The notes under the pieces were generated by a model that was not told where the DNA came from, searched no databases, and worked only from the letters and a program-made list of their open reading frames with translations. DNA of 64,000 bases from Zygnema cylindricum (Eukaryota; Streptophyta; Zygnematophyceae; Zygnematales; Zygnemataceae): NCBI GenBank assembly GCA_037447655.1, contig JBBHKE010001188.1, forward strand, positions 298,132 through 362,131, read 5' to 3'. Shown piece by piece: positions 1 to 13,200 of the stretch (position 1 is its first letter; each line of letters opens with the position of its first letter). The position numbers were made by a program, and so were the translations under genes.

Positions 1-124
1 CCAGCTTCCCTTAAAAAAAACCCATATTTGGCGTTTCTTCTTTTAGGGTTTCTTAAAAATAAGGCATTTTAAAGCATGCGAAGAAAAACCCTTTAAAATG
101 CTTTAAAAACTGTTAAAAAAACAG

Positions 125-2043
125 GAAAAAGCTACGTAAAATTTCCCAAAAAGAAGCGTACGAAATTTTACGGAATAAAAATTCTTTGGGATTTTCTTCT
201 TTGCGGTTTATACCCAAAAAAAATTCCCTTCGACCTCTCGCAAATATGAAAACAAAAATGAAAGCAACTTTCCAAATCGAAAAAACGACAGAAAAAAATC
301 ATTTTTCTCCTACGGAAATTAAAAAAAGAAAAAGAATAAATGAAAGTCGGGATTTCGTCGAGATGTTCAAAAATGTCGCAAGGTCGGAGGAAACCGAAAA
401 GGAAGAAAAAGGGGGTGGAGGGAGAGGAGAGGGAGAGGGAGAGGGAGAGGGAGAGGGAGAGAAAGTAAGAATTGGAGGGGGTGCAGGGAGTGGAGGGAGT
501 GGAGGAAGTGGAGGGAGTGGAGGGAGAGAAGAGGGAGAGAAATCGGGGGGGAGTGGAGGGAGTGGAGGAAGAGGAGAGGGAGAGGGAGAGAAATTGAGAG
601 TTGGAAGGAGAGGAGGGAGAGACGAGGGAGAGGAATCGGGACGAATTGGAGAGATTGGAGGGAGAGAAGGGAGTGGAGGGAGAGAAGGGAGTGGAGGGAG
701 AGGAGGGAGAGGAGAGGGGGAGGGAGAGAAATCAAGAGGAGGAGAGAGTATAAACGGGTCCTCTGTAAAATTAGGAGACGGAAAAATTTCAAAAACTGAC
801 AAAATCTTTTTCCCTCCGTCTCCAAAAAAAAGACAACAGTCGAGGGAAAAAAACCTTAAAAAAAACGAAAAAAACAAAAAAAACAAGAAAAAGAAAACGG
901 AAACGACAATTTTTTGTAAATCGCTAAATTTGAATTTAAAAGATGCCCAAAAATGTTTAAATTTTGAGGCAAAGAGGCATCCTGAGGATTTTGGGGCGTC
1001 GGTTTTTGGGTACAATGGGGTGTATGAGAAGATAAGGGCATTTATTCTGGAGATGAGAGGGGAAGAGGGAGAGGTAGAGGGAAAGGAGAGGGAGGAGAGG
1101 GAGGCGAGAGAGGAGAGAGGGGAGGGAGGGGAGAGAGGAGAGAGTGGAAATAAAGCGGAAGGAGAGGAAACGAAGGGAAGGCAGGTGGGAGAGGAGGGAG
1201 ACGAGAGGAGAGGGAAGGAGTGGAGAGTTCGTCCTCTTTTTATGGCAGTTTGTGATGTGGAGAAAGCTTTTGATACCGTCAAACAAACAAAGCTCTGTCA
1301 GATACTGGAGGTGGGCTTCCCTTCCTTCCCTCCTCTTCCCTTCTCTTTCCTTTGTCTTGTCCCTCTTTCTTTTAGTCATTCATGCGCCATCATTCCTCAT
1401 TTTCTGTTTATCTTCCCTCTCTCTCTCTCTCTCACTTCCTTCCCCTCCCCCCCCTCCCTCATCCCTCTCCCTCCCTCTCCCTCTCCATCCCTCTCCCTCC
1501 CCCCCAGCCCTTCCTTCGCGAGCCCCAGTACTGGATCCGTCGCTTCTCCCTTGTACTACCTGCCCAGGGGGGGGCTCTGAGAGTGCGTTTTGACAGGCTG
1601 GCACATCCGGGAATTCCGGAAGTCTGCCACGTGGCATGCCAGATGGCGGGTGGGAGGAGGCACGTGGCCATAGAGGACCAGGGGGGGGAGGGAGGGGAAG
1701 GGGGGAGGGGGGAGGGGGGAGGGAGAGGGGGAGGGGGAGGGGAAAGAGAAGAGGATTTATTAGGGGATTGTAGGGGGTTTGTAAGGCTTTCTTAGGGGGG
1801 TTTACGTCATTTTTATTATTACTACTTTTTGTTTGGTTGGTATTTTTAGGCTTTTGGTAGTTTCTGATTTTTTTTTTTGTACCTCTCTCCCCTACAATCA
1901 CATCCTCTAACGATCATCTATTGCTCTCCCTCCGTCCCCCTTTGTTTTGATTGACGTTAAGGTTTGTTTAACCCGCTGCCCTCACTCCTCACTCGCCTCT
2001 CCCCTCCCTCTTCTCTAACTTCTGCTTCTATCCTCGCCTTCCT

Positions 2044-2120
<77 letters not shown>

Positions 2121-3541
2121 TTGCTGTTTCTCTCGTTTCTCCCTCTCTGCCCCTCTTTCCCGTCTCTCTCTCGCACCCTCCCTCTCCCCTTGCTCTCTCC
2201 ATCTCCCTCTCCCTTTCCCTCTCCCTCTTCCTCTCTCCCCCCCTTCCTCCCTTTTCCTCTCCCTCCCTTTTTCTCCCTTTTCCTCTCCCCCCCTCTTCCT
2301 CACTTTTCCACTCCCCCCCTCTCTCCCTCTCCCTTTTGCAGGTTTATTCAACTCATCTCTCTCGCCCCCAACTCTCCTCCCTCCTCCTCCGTCACATCCT
2401 CTCTAATATCGTCTCTGTGGGAGGAAACTTTTACCACCAAATTCAAGGAATCCCTCAGGGCTCCGTCCTCTCCTCCCTCCTCTGTTGTCTTTTCTACGGA
2501 GATATGGACAAAAAAATCTTACTCCCCACTTTTGTCCCTTCTGAAAAAGACAAAAAACCGAAAAAATCGTCGAGTGAAGGACGGTTCGAATGTTTCTTTC
2601 AGAAGGGAAATAATTATTTTGGAAAGAAAAATGGGAAATTCGGTAGTGTTGTACGAGTGAAGGAGAGAGAGGAGAAGGAGAGAGAGGATATAGATGCTTT
2701 GAGGGGGAAGGAGAGAGAGAGAGGGATGGAATATGATCTCCTATATGAAGTTGCACAAGCAGCAGAGGAAATGGATCATGAAGCGGGCGAGGGAGAGGGA
2801 GAAGGAGGAGAGGGAGAAGGAGAAGGAGAGGGAGAGGCATTGGGAGCCAGAGAGGAAGAGAGAGTCACAGATAACGAGGGAGCGAGAGAGGGAGAGAAAG
2901 ACAAAGCTCGAAGATTTAAGCTGAATAATCCTAAGGGAAAAGGAGAAGGACGACGAGAACGAGAAGAACGAGAAGAAGAAGGCGAAGAAGGAGATGAAGA
3001 ACAAAATGTAGAAGGAGAGAAAGGTGAAATAGAAGGAGAGAAATCTTTGTTGTTGAGATACATCGACGACTCTCTGTACATTTCGACAAATCGTGAAAAA
3101 GTGAAAAATTTCGTAAAAACGATGCACACGGGATTCGAGGAATATGGGTGTCGGGCGAATGAGAAGAAGTCACGTGTCAGTTTTCCGCTCGTTTTGGAAG
3201 AGGGAGAGGTTCTCAAGGAAGAGGTTTTTGGGGCGGAGGGAGAGAGGTTTATGAAGTGGGCGGGTTTGTTAATCGAAATCGGTACTCTGCAAATTCAGGC
3301 GGATTATACGAGGTGAGTTTTTTTTCGAGGGAAACGAAGGGATTGAAGTAAAAAAACTAGGGAAGGAGAAGGAAAAGAAAGATGTAAAGGTGAGTGTTAT
3401 AAATACGATAAAGGCCGTTTTTTATGATTACTGCTCCCTCTCACTAAAGACAAACTTGGAGAGACTGTTTCGAATCGAAATCGTTTTACATACTTCTGAC
3501 AGTTACTTCAACAATTTGTAACGATATAAAAAGTTGTAAAA

Positions 3542-3630
<89 letters not shown>

Positions 3631-4709
3631 ACTCTCTCTCACTCTCTCGCTGTCTCTCTCTGGTTCATAAATTTCCTGGGTATTTTGAGCATAAAACAAC
3701 TTCGTCGGATAGTGGATCATAAAAAAGGTCCCCAAGTAGATTTTCTATCACTTTAACGATAATTAATAGTCGTTAGTATTAAAATTCCATTTTGTAAGAT
3801 TGTTGGACCCAGATTCTTCCAATACAGACTATAGGTCCATTTTTCCTTTTTACTTAACCATCCATTTCTCTAACTTATTATAACCTATTTTATACCTTCA
3901 TAACCTCTATTTTATTGCCTCTCCTCAAGCCCCCTCCGCCCCGCTCCCTCTCCCTCTCCCTTCCCTTCCCTCCCGTGCCCAGGTACTCCCACATCCCCAT
4001 CTCCTCCACTCTCACAGTCCTCCGCCCCTCCCTCCAGGGCCTGAATCTGGTCCGGAAGCTGGTCAGGTTCATGAGCCCCAAGTGCCACGCCCTCCTCCTG
4101 GACCCGCGAATAAACGCCCCAAAAACCGTTTTTTTGAACGTCTTCCAGGCGTTTTTACTCTGCGCAGTGAAGATGCACACGTACACCAAGGCCATGAGGA
4201 GGGGACGGGGAGGGAGAGAGGGAGGAGAGGGGAACGAGAGGTTTTTGTTCGAGGCGATTTGGGGGACGACGAGGTGAGGGGAGGGAGGGGAGGGATTTTT
4301 TTTTTTCTTTTTCTGACACACAATTTCCTTTTGTTTTCTTTTTTTCTTTTTAAGATGAAATTATTCCCCTTTCCGTTTTTCTGTTTTTTTTTCAGACAAA
4401 TTTATCCTTTCTTTCCCCCCTTTTTTTTCCAGACAAATGCATAATTTGATTGAATATCGTCTCGAAGCCGTAAAGCATCTCATTGGTCGATCCCCTGGGA
4501 AATCTCCTCCTCGAAAATACGTCGAATTTTTGGGATTGACCGCATTTATTATCATTCTTCAAAGAAAACAATCGAAATATCGTCTCGTTTTGAATATGTT
4601 AAAAGCAGTTCTTGAAAAACCGTGTTTTGCAAATATCTCTGAAGATAAAGACGTGATTGCCGCACTAAATCCGGTTCGGTCTTCTGTTTTTGAAACAATT
4701 CAATACTGA
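125..4709 (+). CDS. TERT: Telomerase reverse transcriptase, 3' portion (RT domain and C-terminal extension)
   Basis: Catalytic subunit of telomerase, which copies an RNA template onto chromosome ends in the nucleus. The 5' part lies outside the window. Exons read 125-1310, 1508-1780, 2342-3312, 3983-4273 and 4433-4709; all phases match across GT-AG introns, although the end of exon 2 lies in a G-rich run and is less certain. Visible TERT blocks: motif 1/2 (SLRFIPKKNSLRPLANM, 195-248), the block ending SVFGYNGVYEKIR (912-1050), motif A (CDVEKAFDTV, ~1250), an IFD-like segment (YWIRRFSLVLPAQ, ~1530), motif B' (QIQGIPQGSVLS, ~2440), motif C (RYIDDSLYIS, ~3055), motif D (EYGCRANEKKSRVSF), motif E (KWAGLLIEIGTLQIQADY), then the thumb with KCHALLLDPRINAPKT and FLGLTAFIIILQRKQSKY. 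The catalytic aspartates are present. Oddities: about 215, 60 and 180 codons of G/E/R/K-rich sequence lie before motif A and between B' and C. Confidence 0.93.
2046..2117. repeat. (CT)n microsatellite in TERT intron 2
   Basis: About 36 uninterrupted CT units, followed by 200 bases of pyrimidine-rich sequence running to the acceptor at 2341. It acts as an extended polypyrimidine tract for TERT exon 3. Open frames through it are compositional artefacts. Confidence 0.95.
3544..3661. repeat. (CT)n microsatellite in TERT intron 3
   Basis: A nearly pure CT dinucleotide run of about 115 bases, with a few CACTCT interruptions at its 3' end, inside the 670-base intron between exons 3 and 4 of TERT. 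Confidence 0.95.
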
Positions 4710-7243
4710 ATCAAATTATAATATTTTTCGATGCTTTTCCCTGTTTTTCGATGTTTTTGTGATTTAGAAGTGTATATATTTGATAACCATTTCACTGTTA
4801 TATGGTCAAGATCATCAGGTGCATAGTTTCAATCTTTTTTCTTTCAGTTTCCAGTTCCTGTTCCAGTTTTGGTTTCTTTCAGTTTTAGTTTTAATTTTCA
4901 GCTCTGTTTCAGTTTTGATTTCAGTTTCAGTTTAAGTGTGAACGCTAGTCTCAGTTCAGTTTCAGTCTTCAGTTTCTTTTTTGGTTCTCTGCCTCTTGAA
5001 TTTGTTGCAATTGTTTTTAAAATATTTATTACCACGTGGAAATCGCTCAAATGTTAAAATGTGGTATGTTTTTTGCTTTTCAAAGTGACATGTTTTTGGT
5101 TTTTCTTGTAGTGTATGTTTTATTTTTTTTCTATTTTTTTTTGGTGTTAATGAAATGCTCCTTTGTTATGTATGTATTCTATGTTTCTGTGGGAAGTTTT
5201 TTGGAGTTACCGCACCTACAAATAACCGTTTTAATGTGCAAAATTATCAAGAAATCGTTTTGGCGGCTAGCCTGTTTCATAAGCATATACAATGGGTTAA
5301 AACACAATGCGTATGCAATGCGTTAAATCACATGTATAATGAATTATAATGCATATAGTCGGAGATAAAGAGCCATATTTAATGTTTCCGTACTTCGTTA
5401 CAAAAAAGCAGCGGAAAGGAGGTCTGAAGGTGCAGATTAAAACTACATTCTGGATTTGGTTCCCGGTGTTTAGACGCAGCAATTGGACAGGCTCTTCGAA
5501 AAAAACGTTTTTGTTGCATTACTGTTGTTATTATTGTTTTAAGACATTGTCATTCCTTTAGTTTTGAGAATGCTGTCAAAATTGTTACATTCGTGTGTTT
5601 TACTTCTCAAACACGAGTGGTGGTATAACCATCTCTATTCTATTATGGGAACTAAAGAAGGCCAAGTATCAAAGGAGAACAGAGTATAGAGACTTAATAA
5701 AATGTTATATAAAGAGGTGTGCAAAAAATCAAAAAATGCAGAAGTAGTAGGGATATAGTTGTTAAATTTCAAGCTCGTACTAACTATTATAAGAGACTTT
5801 ATTAGTTTGCATCGAACATTCTCCCCGTGTGAGGATTTCCTAAATTTTCAAATTTATGTTGGCCTTGGTGGGAATATCGACATCTTAATCTCCATTCTTT
5901 TTCTTCATGTGATACTATATTTGAAGTTGACGGGCGGTTCCATCACGCAATATGAGTCAACAATAGGAGTGCCACGTCAGACAGGACGCTAACATCGGGA
6001 TAAAGACACCACCGACAATTCAGTGAGATTGTGACGTGACCCGGAGTGGCTAGCCACCGACCTTTTTGTTCGAAAGGCGTCCACGCGTCAATTTCCAATC
6101 GGTGAAATCATTTATGCTCCGCAGCGCAGAAGCCCGGAGGTTACAGTGCATTCGGTAATTTACTAGAATGTACTGTATCTGCTGTGAAATATACAGGATT
6201 GGTCCGAAAACTTCCCGCGACCCAACGTACTACCGTACCGAGGCGCTTAGCTTTTACCTTCCGACAGCGTCACGACAAGCTTGTTGTTACAACGGATAAT
6301 CAGTTAATCACCCAAACCTCAAATACGGTGCCCATGTAAAGTTTTAAGGTGTACGGTCCCGGTACGATACGAAGTTTGACCGGAATAATCGGAACAAAAA
6401 TCATGACGACGGTCAAGATTTTCTCCGGGAAACATGTCGTGTAAAAAGCTGGAAGTTAGGAACAGATTTGTAACAAACAGAGACAGACGATCCGTTGAAC
6501 GTGAGACGCTTCAGCACATGTAGACATGTTTATAAGTAGGACTGGTGAGATCTTCCTGTCCGTGATCTACCGTACTTCAATGATCGACAGATTTCTAGAT
6601 TCGAGATTTCTGATAGCACGTTCCATGTCGCTGCCACAGTTGCGTTGGCTGCTGTGGTTTACTTTTAAATATCCCGACTTGCATACAGACGCTTGGGGAT
6701 GTTTATAAACTCTTAAAGTAGAACCATGCAGGTGGTTTTATGTGCTATATTCTCCTCTCATCCAATGGTACACAGTCGTCATTTATTCGATTGAATCATC
6801 CTTCATGGGATTGTCGTGCTGAAATTTTCCTTTGAAAACTTACGTTGAGAGTTCCAGAAGATTGCTTTAACCTGTTTGTCTTGAACATCCTTATTTGTTC
6901 ATGAGCTGTTTTATGCTGTGTACTAAATTCTATCCATTGTCATTTGTATTCTTAAATTTTCCACAGTTATGCTTTGTGATGTATATGAAGGATATAGCGT
7001 ACAAAGGGGAATGATAATTGAATACAAAAGCGTTTCCAAAAAAAAATCATTTGCATCTCCACTCGTTAATTGTACATATAATTTGTTTGTGGTAAAGAGT
7101 CTCTGAACCGCCAATCACTAGGCACTCTTACTTGCAAAAAAGTACAAAACACATGTTGAAAACATCAAATTCTGATGGAGCTCTGCAAGCCTTTACACCC
7201 TTAATACTTGCCAAGAACAAGAACTGCTTTGGTAAATTCAGTC
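4710..7243. other. TERT to RING-gene intergenic region, possible promoter at 5930-6500
   Basis: No coding exon found. Positions 4840-4975 hold a degenerate series of TTTCAG/CAGTTT units just downstream of the TERT stop. From about 5930 to 6500 the base composition becomes richer in CpG, with ACGT-core elements (GCCACGTCAG near 5970, GTGACGTGACC near 6033). I infer this is the promoter or 5' leader of the RING gene starting at 7244. No TATA box or transcription start can be assigned. An upstream non-coding or short coding exon is possible. Confidence 0.35.
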
Positions 7244-10200
7244 ATGGCAGTGAGACAGAGACAGAACCTCAGTATTCCACCTGGCAGTGAAGAACGAGTC
7301 ATCGCAAAGGAGGAAGAAGACGTCGAAGATGATGAATTGCCTGCCCTTAAGGAGCAGGAAGACGACGATGACGATGAATACCCGGTTGATTTTGACAGAG
7401 ATGAATCAAGCGATTGTTCCGATTTACCTGCCTTATGTGCCTCTTCAGACGACGAAGATGAAGATGAAGATGATGACACTGATGAGAGTGACGATATAAG
7501 TGCTCCAACGACGCAGGTACCAGGTAACATTGTCAAGACAGAAGGTTTGAAAAGAGGTTTTTTTCAAGCAAAGGTCAAGCAGGTAAAACAAACGACCCGT
7601 CAAACAAGAGAGAACACAGTAAAGACTTCAAGCATCATTAAAACTGAACAAACTTCAGGTTCAGCGCCAGGCGTTATTCCAAGTACCAAAACTCATTTAT
7701 CCCAGGGAACAACAAATGTTACCGGAGGTTCGGGTGGCGCCAACTTGCATGTAAACGATGATATTCATTCTGAATCAGATGGGGATGCGAATGATGAAGG
7801 AGGCGAGTCACAAGCGACATGGTTTCAGCGGTATGAAAGAGCTCGACTCGCTGAAGAACGAAAAAAACGACTTGAGTCCAAAAAGGCAAGACAAAGAAGA
7901 AAGAAAGAATCCCAAGCTCAGGAAATTGAAGTCGCTGAGGAGCTCGCACAATTGAGGAAGTTAGAGAGGCTGAAAGAGCTGGAAGAATTGAGGAAATCTG
8001 GAATACTGCCTCCGTTAAGCAAGGAGGAGGAAGGCAAGGAAGACCATGTAATTGGTAGATGTAGAAATGGTGACAAAAACAAGTGTCCAAACAGCTCGCA
8101 ACAGGTCATGAGTTCACAAAGAAGCTATGAGTTGTCATGCACAGAGGGGTGCTTTATGATGTTTCACGCCTCTTGTTTTATACGAATAAAACATGACATG
8201 GTCAATTTTCAACTTAAACAAGGGGCTTTTTGTCTAACTCCAGGTATTATTTGTCCTGAATATTTGTGCCATTTTCTCGTCAGACTGAATTCTTGCAATT
8301 TACAACGCGTGTTGGTCTATGGATCCATTTTTTCGTTCATTGGAGACATGTCCGGTATATGTTTTAGCAACAGGTTCAAGATGGAACTTATATATGGAGA
8401 TTGTTGTAGCACGTCTTTGAATTGTTAACCACAAGATTTTCTTTAGCGGTAACAATCCTGCAGAGGACACGATTGGCGTGTCATTTAATTGTTGATGGAA
8501 ACTGTATTCTCTAGTATTGTTACAAATGTTTTCTTCGATGTTCACATTTTTACACAGCAAATCATCAACAAAGTACTGTAGTTTAAGAAGTCTCTTCTGG
8601 GGTTAATATTCCTCTTTCCGTTAAGCTCAGTTAGTTTGTCGGTTGGAGAAAGGGTGTTGATATGCAGATTGTGAAGGATTCATCAATGGAGCATACGTTA
8701 AAGAGAAAGAGAAGGTGGCATCAGCGTTCAATTCCCTCACCTAAACTTTGGAGAAGCATTGAGATTTTATGTCAGTGCCTTGGAAGTCTCACATACCGAA
8801 TTTTCTCGGTTGTAATTAGGGAATGGAAACTGTGGAGGAGGTTATGGATCATATTTAATGCCATTTTATTGAAAAGCTATGCCTTTACCTATAGGTGTCC
8901 AATTTCCACAGCCAAACATGCTGGTTAGACTCGCCATATGCTGGCTGGAGTTTAATTTGGTATGTATGAATCCAGTCTGTCAAATCTCTAAGCAGAAATG
9001 TTTGCCCTTTTGTACACGTTTTTGCAGATAGTATACACTGTGGTTGATGCAAAAAAAAAAGAAAAGGAGATAGCAGCAGTTCCTTCTAAGCAGAAGGTCA
9101 GCTTGTTTCTCTGGTTCTATGTACTACATGTTGGGCGGGAATGGGGCGAGAGATGTCAAATAGCTAGACCCTTGCTGGATTTAATTAGTGGACTTAAGCA
9201 TTTATGGTTATGTTTTCAAGGACTCATCAAAGGTAAACATATCATTTAATAGTCCCAAGAGTTATGTTTAATTCCTTTGAGTTTCATAAACCACGAAATG
9301 ATTCTCCTTAGAGTTGCAATAACATCGCTCATTTTGGCATTCACTTTTATATTTATCGTTGCACTTAATAGGCACCAACTTTGAATAGGCTACCCTCCGG
9401 ATACCCTGGAAATGTACATTATGTGTCATTGTTAGTGTTAATCATTTCGACCCTGAAGCTTTTTCCTCGGATTTTTGTTCGACAGTGACCAATCAAAAGG
9501 TAATCGACTGCCATAATACATCTTGAGACAAATGGGTTTAGAGAGGCAAATCAATCATTGTCACTAAGAACAATACAGTATGTAGTGGTTTGCTGGTATC
9601 AATTGTAGTGCACACTATTGTTCAACTTATGGTTGTATGAACAGTGTGTTAGTTGTTGACATATAACATAATATTGTATAAACAGAATACTGTATTATTA
9701 ACATGTGGCAAACCAGTTACAGGCATGACTCATCATCCTCCAAGTTGTTTTTAGAGGTATATGTTAATATAAACAATTCTTAGGCATGTCACATACTAAG
9801 GTTGATTTTGAGGGTAACATGAAAAGCTTAAAATTTCCATTTAATTAAAAACCAACTACTCCTCCTCTACTTTTGCAGGAGAAAAGGCATAAGTTTGTAT
9901 CGAAAGAGGAAGAAGTAAAGAAGGCTCAGCTAAAAAACAATGTTGCTGTTGACGACTCTATTTCCCAAAGTTTGCGGAAGGCCAGTAAGACTTTCAAGTA
10001 TTGCCACCAACCGAAAGGGCAACAAGATGAATCAAATTTACAGTTGGGGCAATCCTCAATAACCGAAAAGGTCTCTGAAAAGGTCCTGGAAAAGGATCCC
10101 AAGAAGGTCGCCGAAAAGGTCTCTGAAAAGATGTCCGAAAAGATCACAAATCAGCAAGAGAGCACAAGTGACGCGACAACTTCTGAATCAGTGAAACCTG

Positions 10201-13200
10201 GAAGTCAAACGATACAGACAGACCAGGTAAGATTTGCTGGAGGTGTATCCTCTTCACTCCTTCCAAAGCTTGATAACCACTTCACAAAAATCGCAAGTAA
10301 TTCTTTTTATGGTCATCCGGTAATAGAGTTGGGAACACTTTCTGAGAAAGTCTGTTATGGGAGCATCTGTTATCTTGTATACATGCTTTATAAATTCTGT
10401 GAAAATTTAAAATCCGTTATCTCTGGCAAGATGATGTATTCCACAATCCGTGGCTTGTTTTCGACGTCGATGCCCTTAATGTTGCATTTTGTTTCACCTC
10501 TTCTTTTATCCGACTAATGACATGTCAGTTTGAGCATATCTTGCTCCGAATATTCATGATTTTTATGCTTTTTTCTGTTCAAATGGAATGCTGCTGTATT
10601 TCAATAGCTGTTGATGTGGGTTTGCCTCGTCTATGGCTCCATATATTGGCCCAATGATGTTTCCTTGCGATCATTACCTTTGAATTTTTTACTTTTGTAT
10701 TTTTAGAGATGTCTGTTTGTGCTACTTTGAATTAATAAACTATTTCTCATAGCCCGTTTTATAAAGTGGAACTTGTTTTTGCGAGTATATGCGAGGCTGG
10801 TTCATTCTGCATGTCTTCAGTTGAATTCTTATTTTATATTATCAAACCCTCACTGTCTCCAACTCTTTCCATGTGCGCAGGTGGTGGAGACTCTAGCAGT
10901 AGTCAAAAAAACTCCATTACCAGTAGAGAATGATGCTCCTCTTCGGCTTGTCATAAAAGATGAGGAAGAAGAGTTGGTTGTTGGGAACAAAACTAAAAAA
11001 GTTAAGAACAAGAAGGTATATTCATGGTATTCTAAACCTTTCCCATATTTCAAAAGTTTGTGTTTGGTAGTTGTTTTGTTCCATTTCAACTCCTAGGATG
11101 GATTCACATATTTAAGCTATGTCAAGTCATCATCCATTAAAATCAGATGAATTGGATTTTGGAGTGGTCTGCAAGTTTCTAAGCAGGGAAAAGCCAGGGC
11201 TTCTTCGATATTCCTGAGTGGGTTTATGATGCCAGAGACTACTCATGCATGGGGAACAGAGCATTCTGGGCGTCCAAGATCGACAAAGAGACAATCTATT
11301 TCTGGCCGTATTAGCGGAAGTCAATATAGCGGCCAAGTGGAAGATGATAACAAGACAGAGTTTCCGGTGAGCCTTTTCAGAACATGAGTTTTGTCCCATG
11401 CATTATGTGCTCAATCATGTTGTTCTTGTCATTTTTGAAATTATGTGACACTCATTATGTGATGTTCAGCTGTAGTGCTGACTTCTTGGCGTGAAAGACT
11501 TGAGTAGCCATAGGTACATTTTTATGCAAGAAGATGAAAGCTAGTGCGTCATACCCACATGCAAAAAAGTCACATAGAGTGTTAATACCATCATTCACAA
11601 TTAGCATTTGATTCGTGGACAGTCATTAGTAGCCAGATCTTTTGGTGAGAATCTTTTATGTCCTTACTTGAGTGGTGAAACTGCTTGTGTGCGAGAACCT
11701 GACCTTTGATGTGGCAAGTAACGAATTTATTTTTCTTTTTATGTTTCGCTGAAGTTCAAACAAAGTGTAGTTACAGCAGTGGATATCTTCTCGTGTAGTT
11801 TGGTTTCAATGCATACATAAGCAAAGACCTTAACAGATTTGTGGTTAGTGTGGCTATCCACACTCAACTTCCTTGGCAATCTCTGCCTATTCTAGCTCAG
11901 AGTCTTTCTCTCCCTCCCCCTCCTCCAACCCGTCCTCCCTCCCCCCCTCAGTATGCAATAGTTCTGCCAAATGGAAAAGCTCTAAATCAAGATCGTGTTG
12001 TTCAGTTTGCATATTATTGAAAGAATGTCAGTTTCATCCTGCCCAATCCTTGAATACAATCACTTCATGGCATCTTCTAGTTACTTCCGTCCTTAGACAT
12101 CTTCATAGGCAGGCCAAAACAAAGAAACTGTAATCCCAACTTATTATATGTCTTGTTGTTTTATGAACGGAGATCTCTGTTCTTTTGCTGCGGTGTTTAG
12201 CTGTCGGCGTTTGATTAATAGTGTCATTATGCTATGGGAATTTACTTATGTTGTATGAGTAATCAGGCAGCTTTCTTAGTGACCTTTTGAGTAATTGCTC
12301 AGTTACTCACAAGACTGGATGAAAGTGTACCACTACTTATGAAACGTGAGCAATCTCTAAGAGTGGATGAGGTGTCAAAGTGCCAAAAGGTGCAGTGTTC
12401 TTGCAGTATCCATGACCAGTTAGATTTTTCTTTTCGTTAATAGACCAAATCGCATATTGACCGCGCTGTTCACTGCAATTAATGAACGGACAACTACACT
12501 GCTCATCGTTATTAATGTTAAAGTTTTTTTCGCCACTTAAAACAGCTTTTCTCCGTGCACACTTGTCGGATTGTCAATTTTCTTTTCGTTAATAGACCAA
12601 ATCGCATATTGACCGCGCTGTTCACTGCAATTAATGAACGGACAACTACACTGCTCATCGTTATTGATGTTAAAGTTTTTTTCGCCACTTAAAACAGCTT
12701 TTCTCGGTGCACACTTGTCGGATTGTCAATCGGAGACCGGCAGTAGGAAAATGAGAAGCTTGCCTTCCAACCATTGAATTGACAATCCGACAAGTTTGAA
12801 AAAACTTTAACACTAAAAACGGCGGTGTAGTATGGATGGGAAATCAGAATTGTTCCACAACACTTCCTGTACTTGTGAAGTATGTATTCGGATGTAGGAG
12901 TCCACATACTTTTTCTCTAGTATAAAATCTGGTGTGAAGTAGTTTATGTCAAATGGCCCAAGTTTCAGGGGTTAGAGTTAATGGGCCAGACTATTACGAT
13001 GAGAAATGTAAGTTTGCACAATTTCACTATGTGCATGCCCGATGATTTTGTCGACTCAATTGCAACAAAAGCTAATGTCGTTTTTTAGTCAATTTCTGTC
13101 AGTCGTGACTTTTAGTCAACTGGTGCAGCCTGTGTGCACAAACATATTGGTACTGGCACAGCTCATACTTTGAGGCGTATTGATGCTGCATTTAATCCTA

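Noticed and set aside
299-1282. Long Pro/Ser- and Leu-rich minus-strand open frames opposite TERT exon 1
   Set aside because: They are the complement of the purine-rich TERT insertions. The conserved TERT blocks lie on the + strand.
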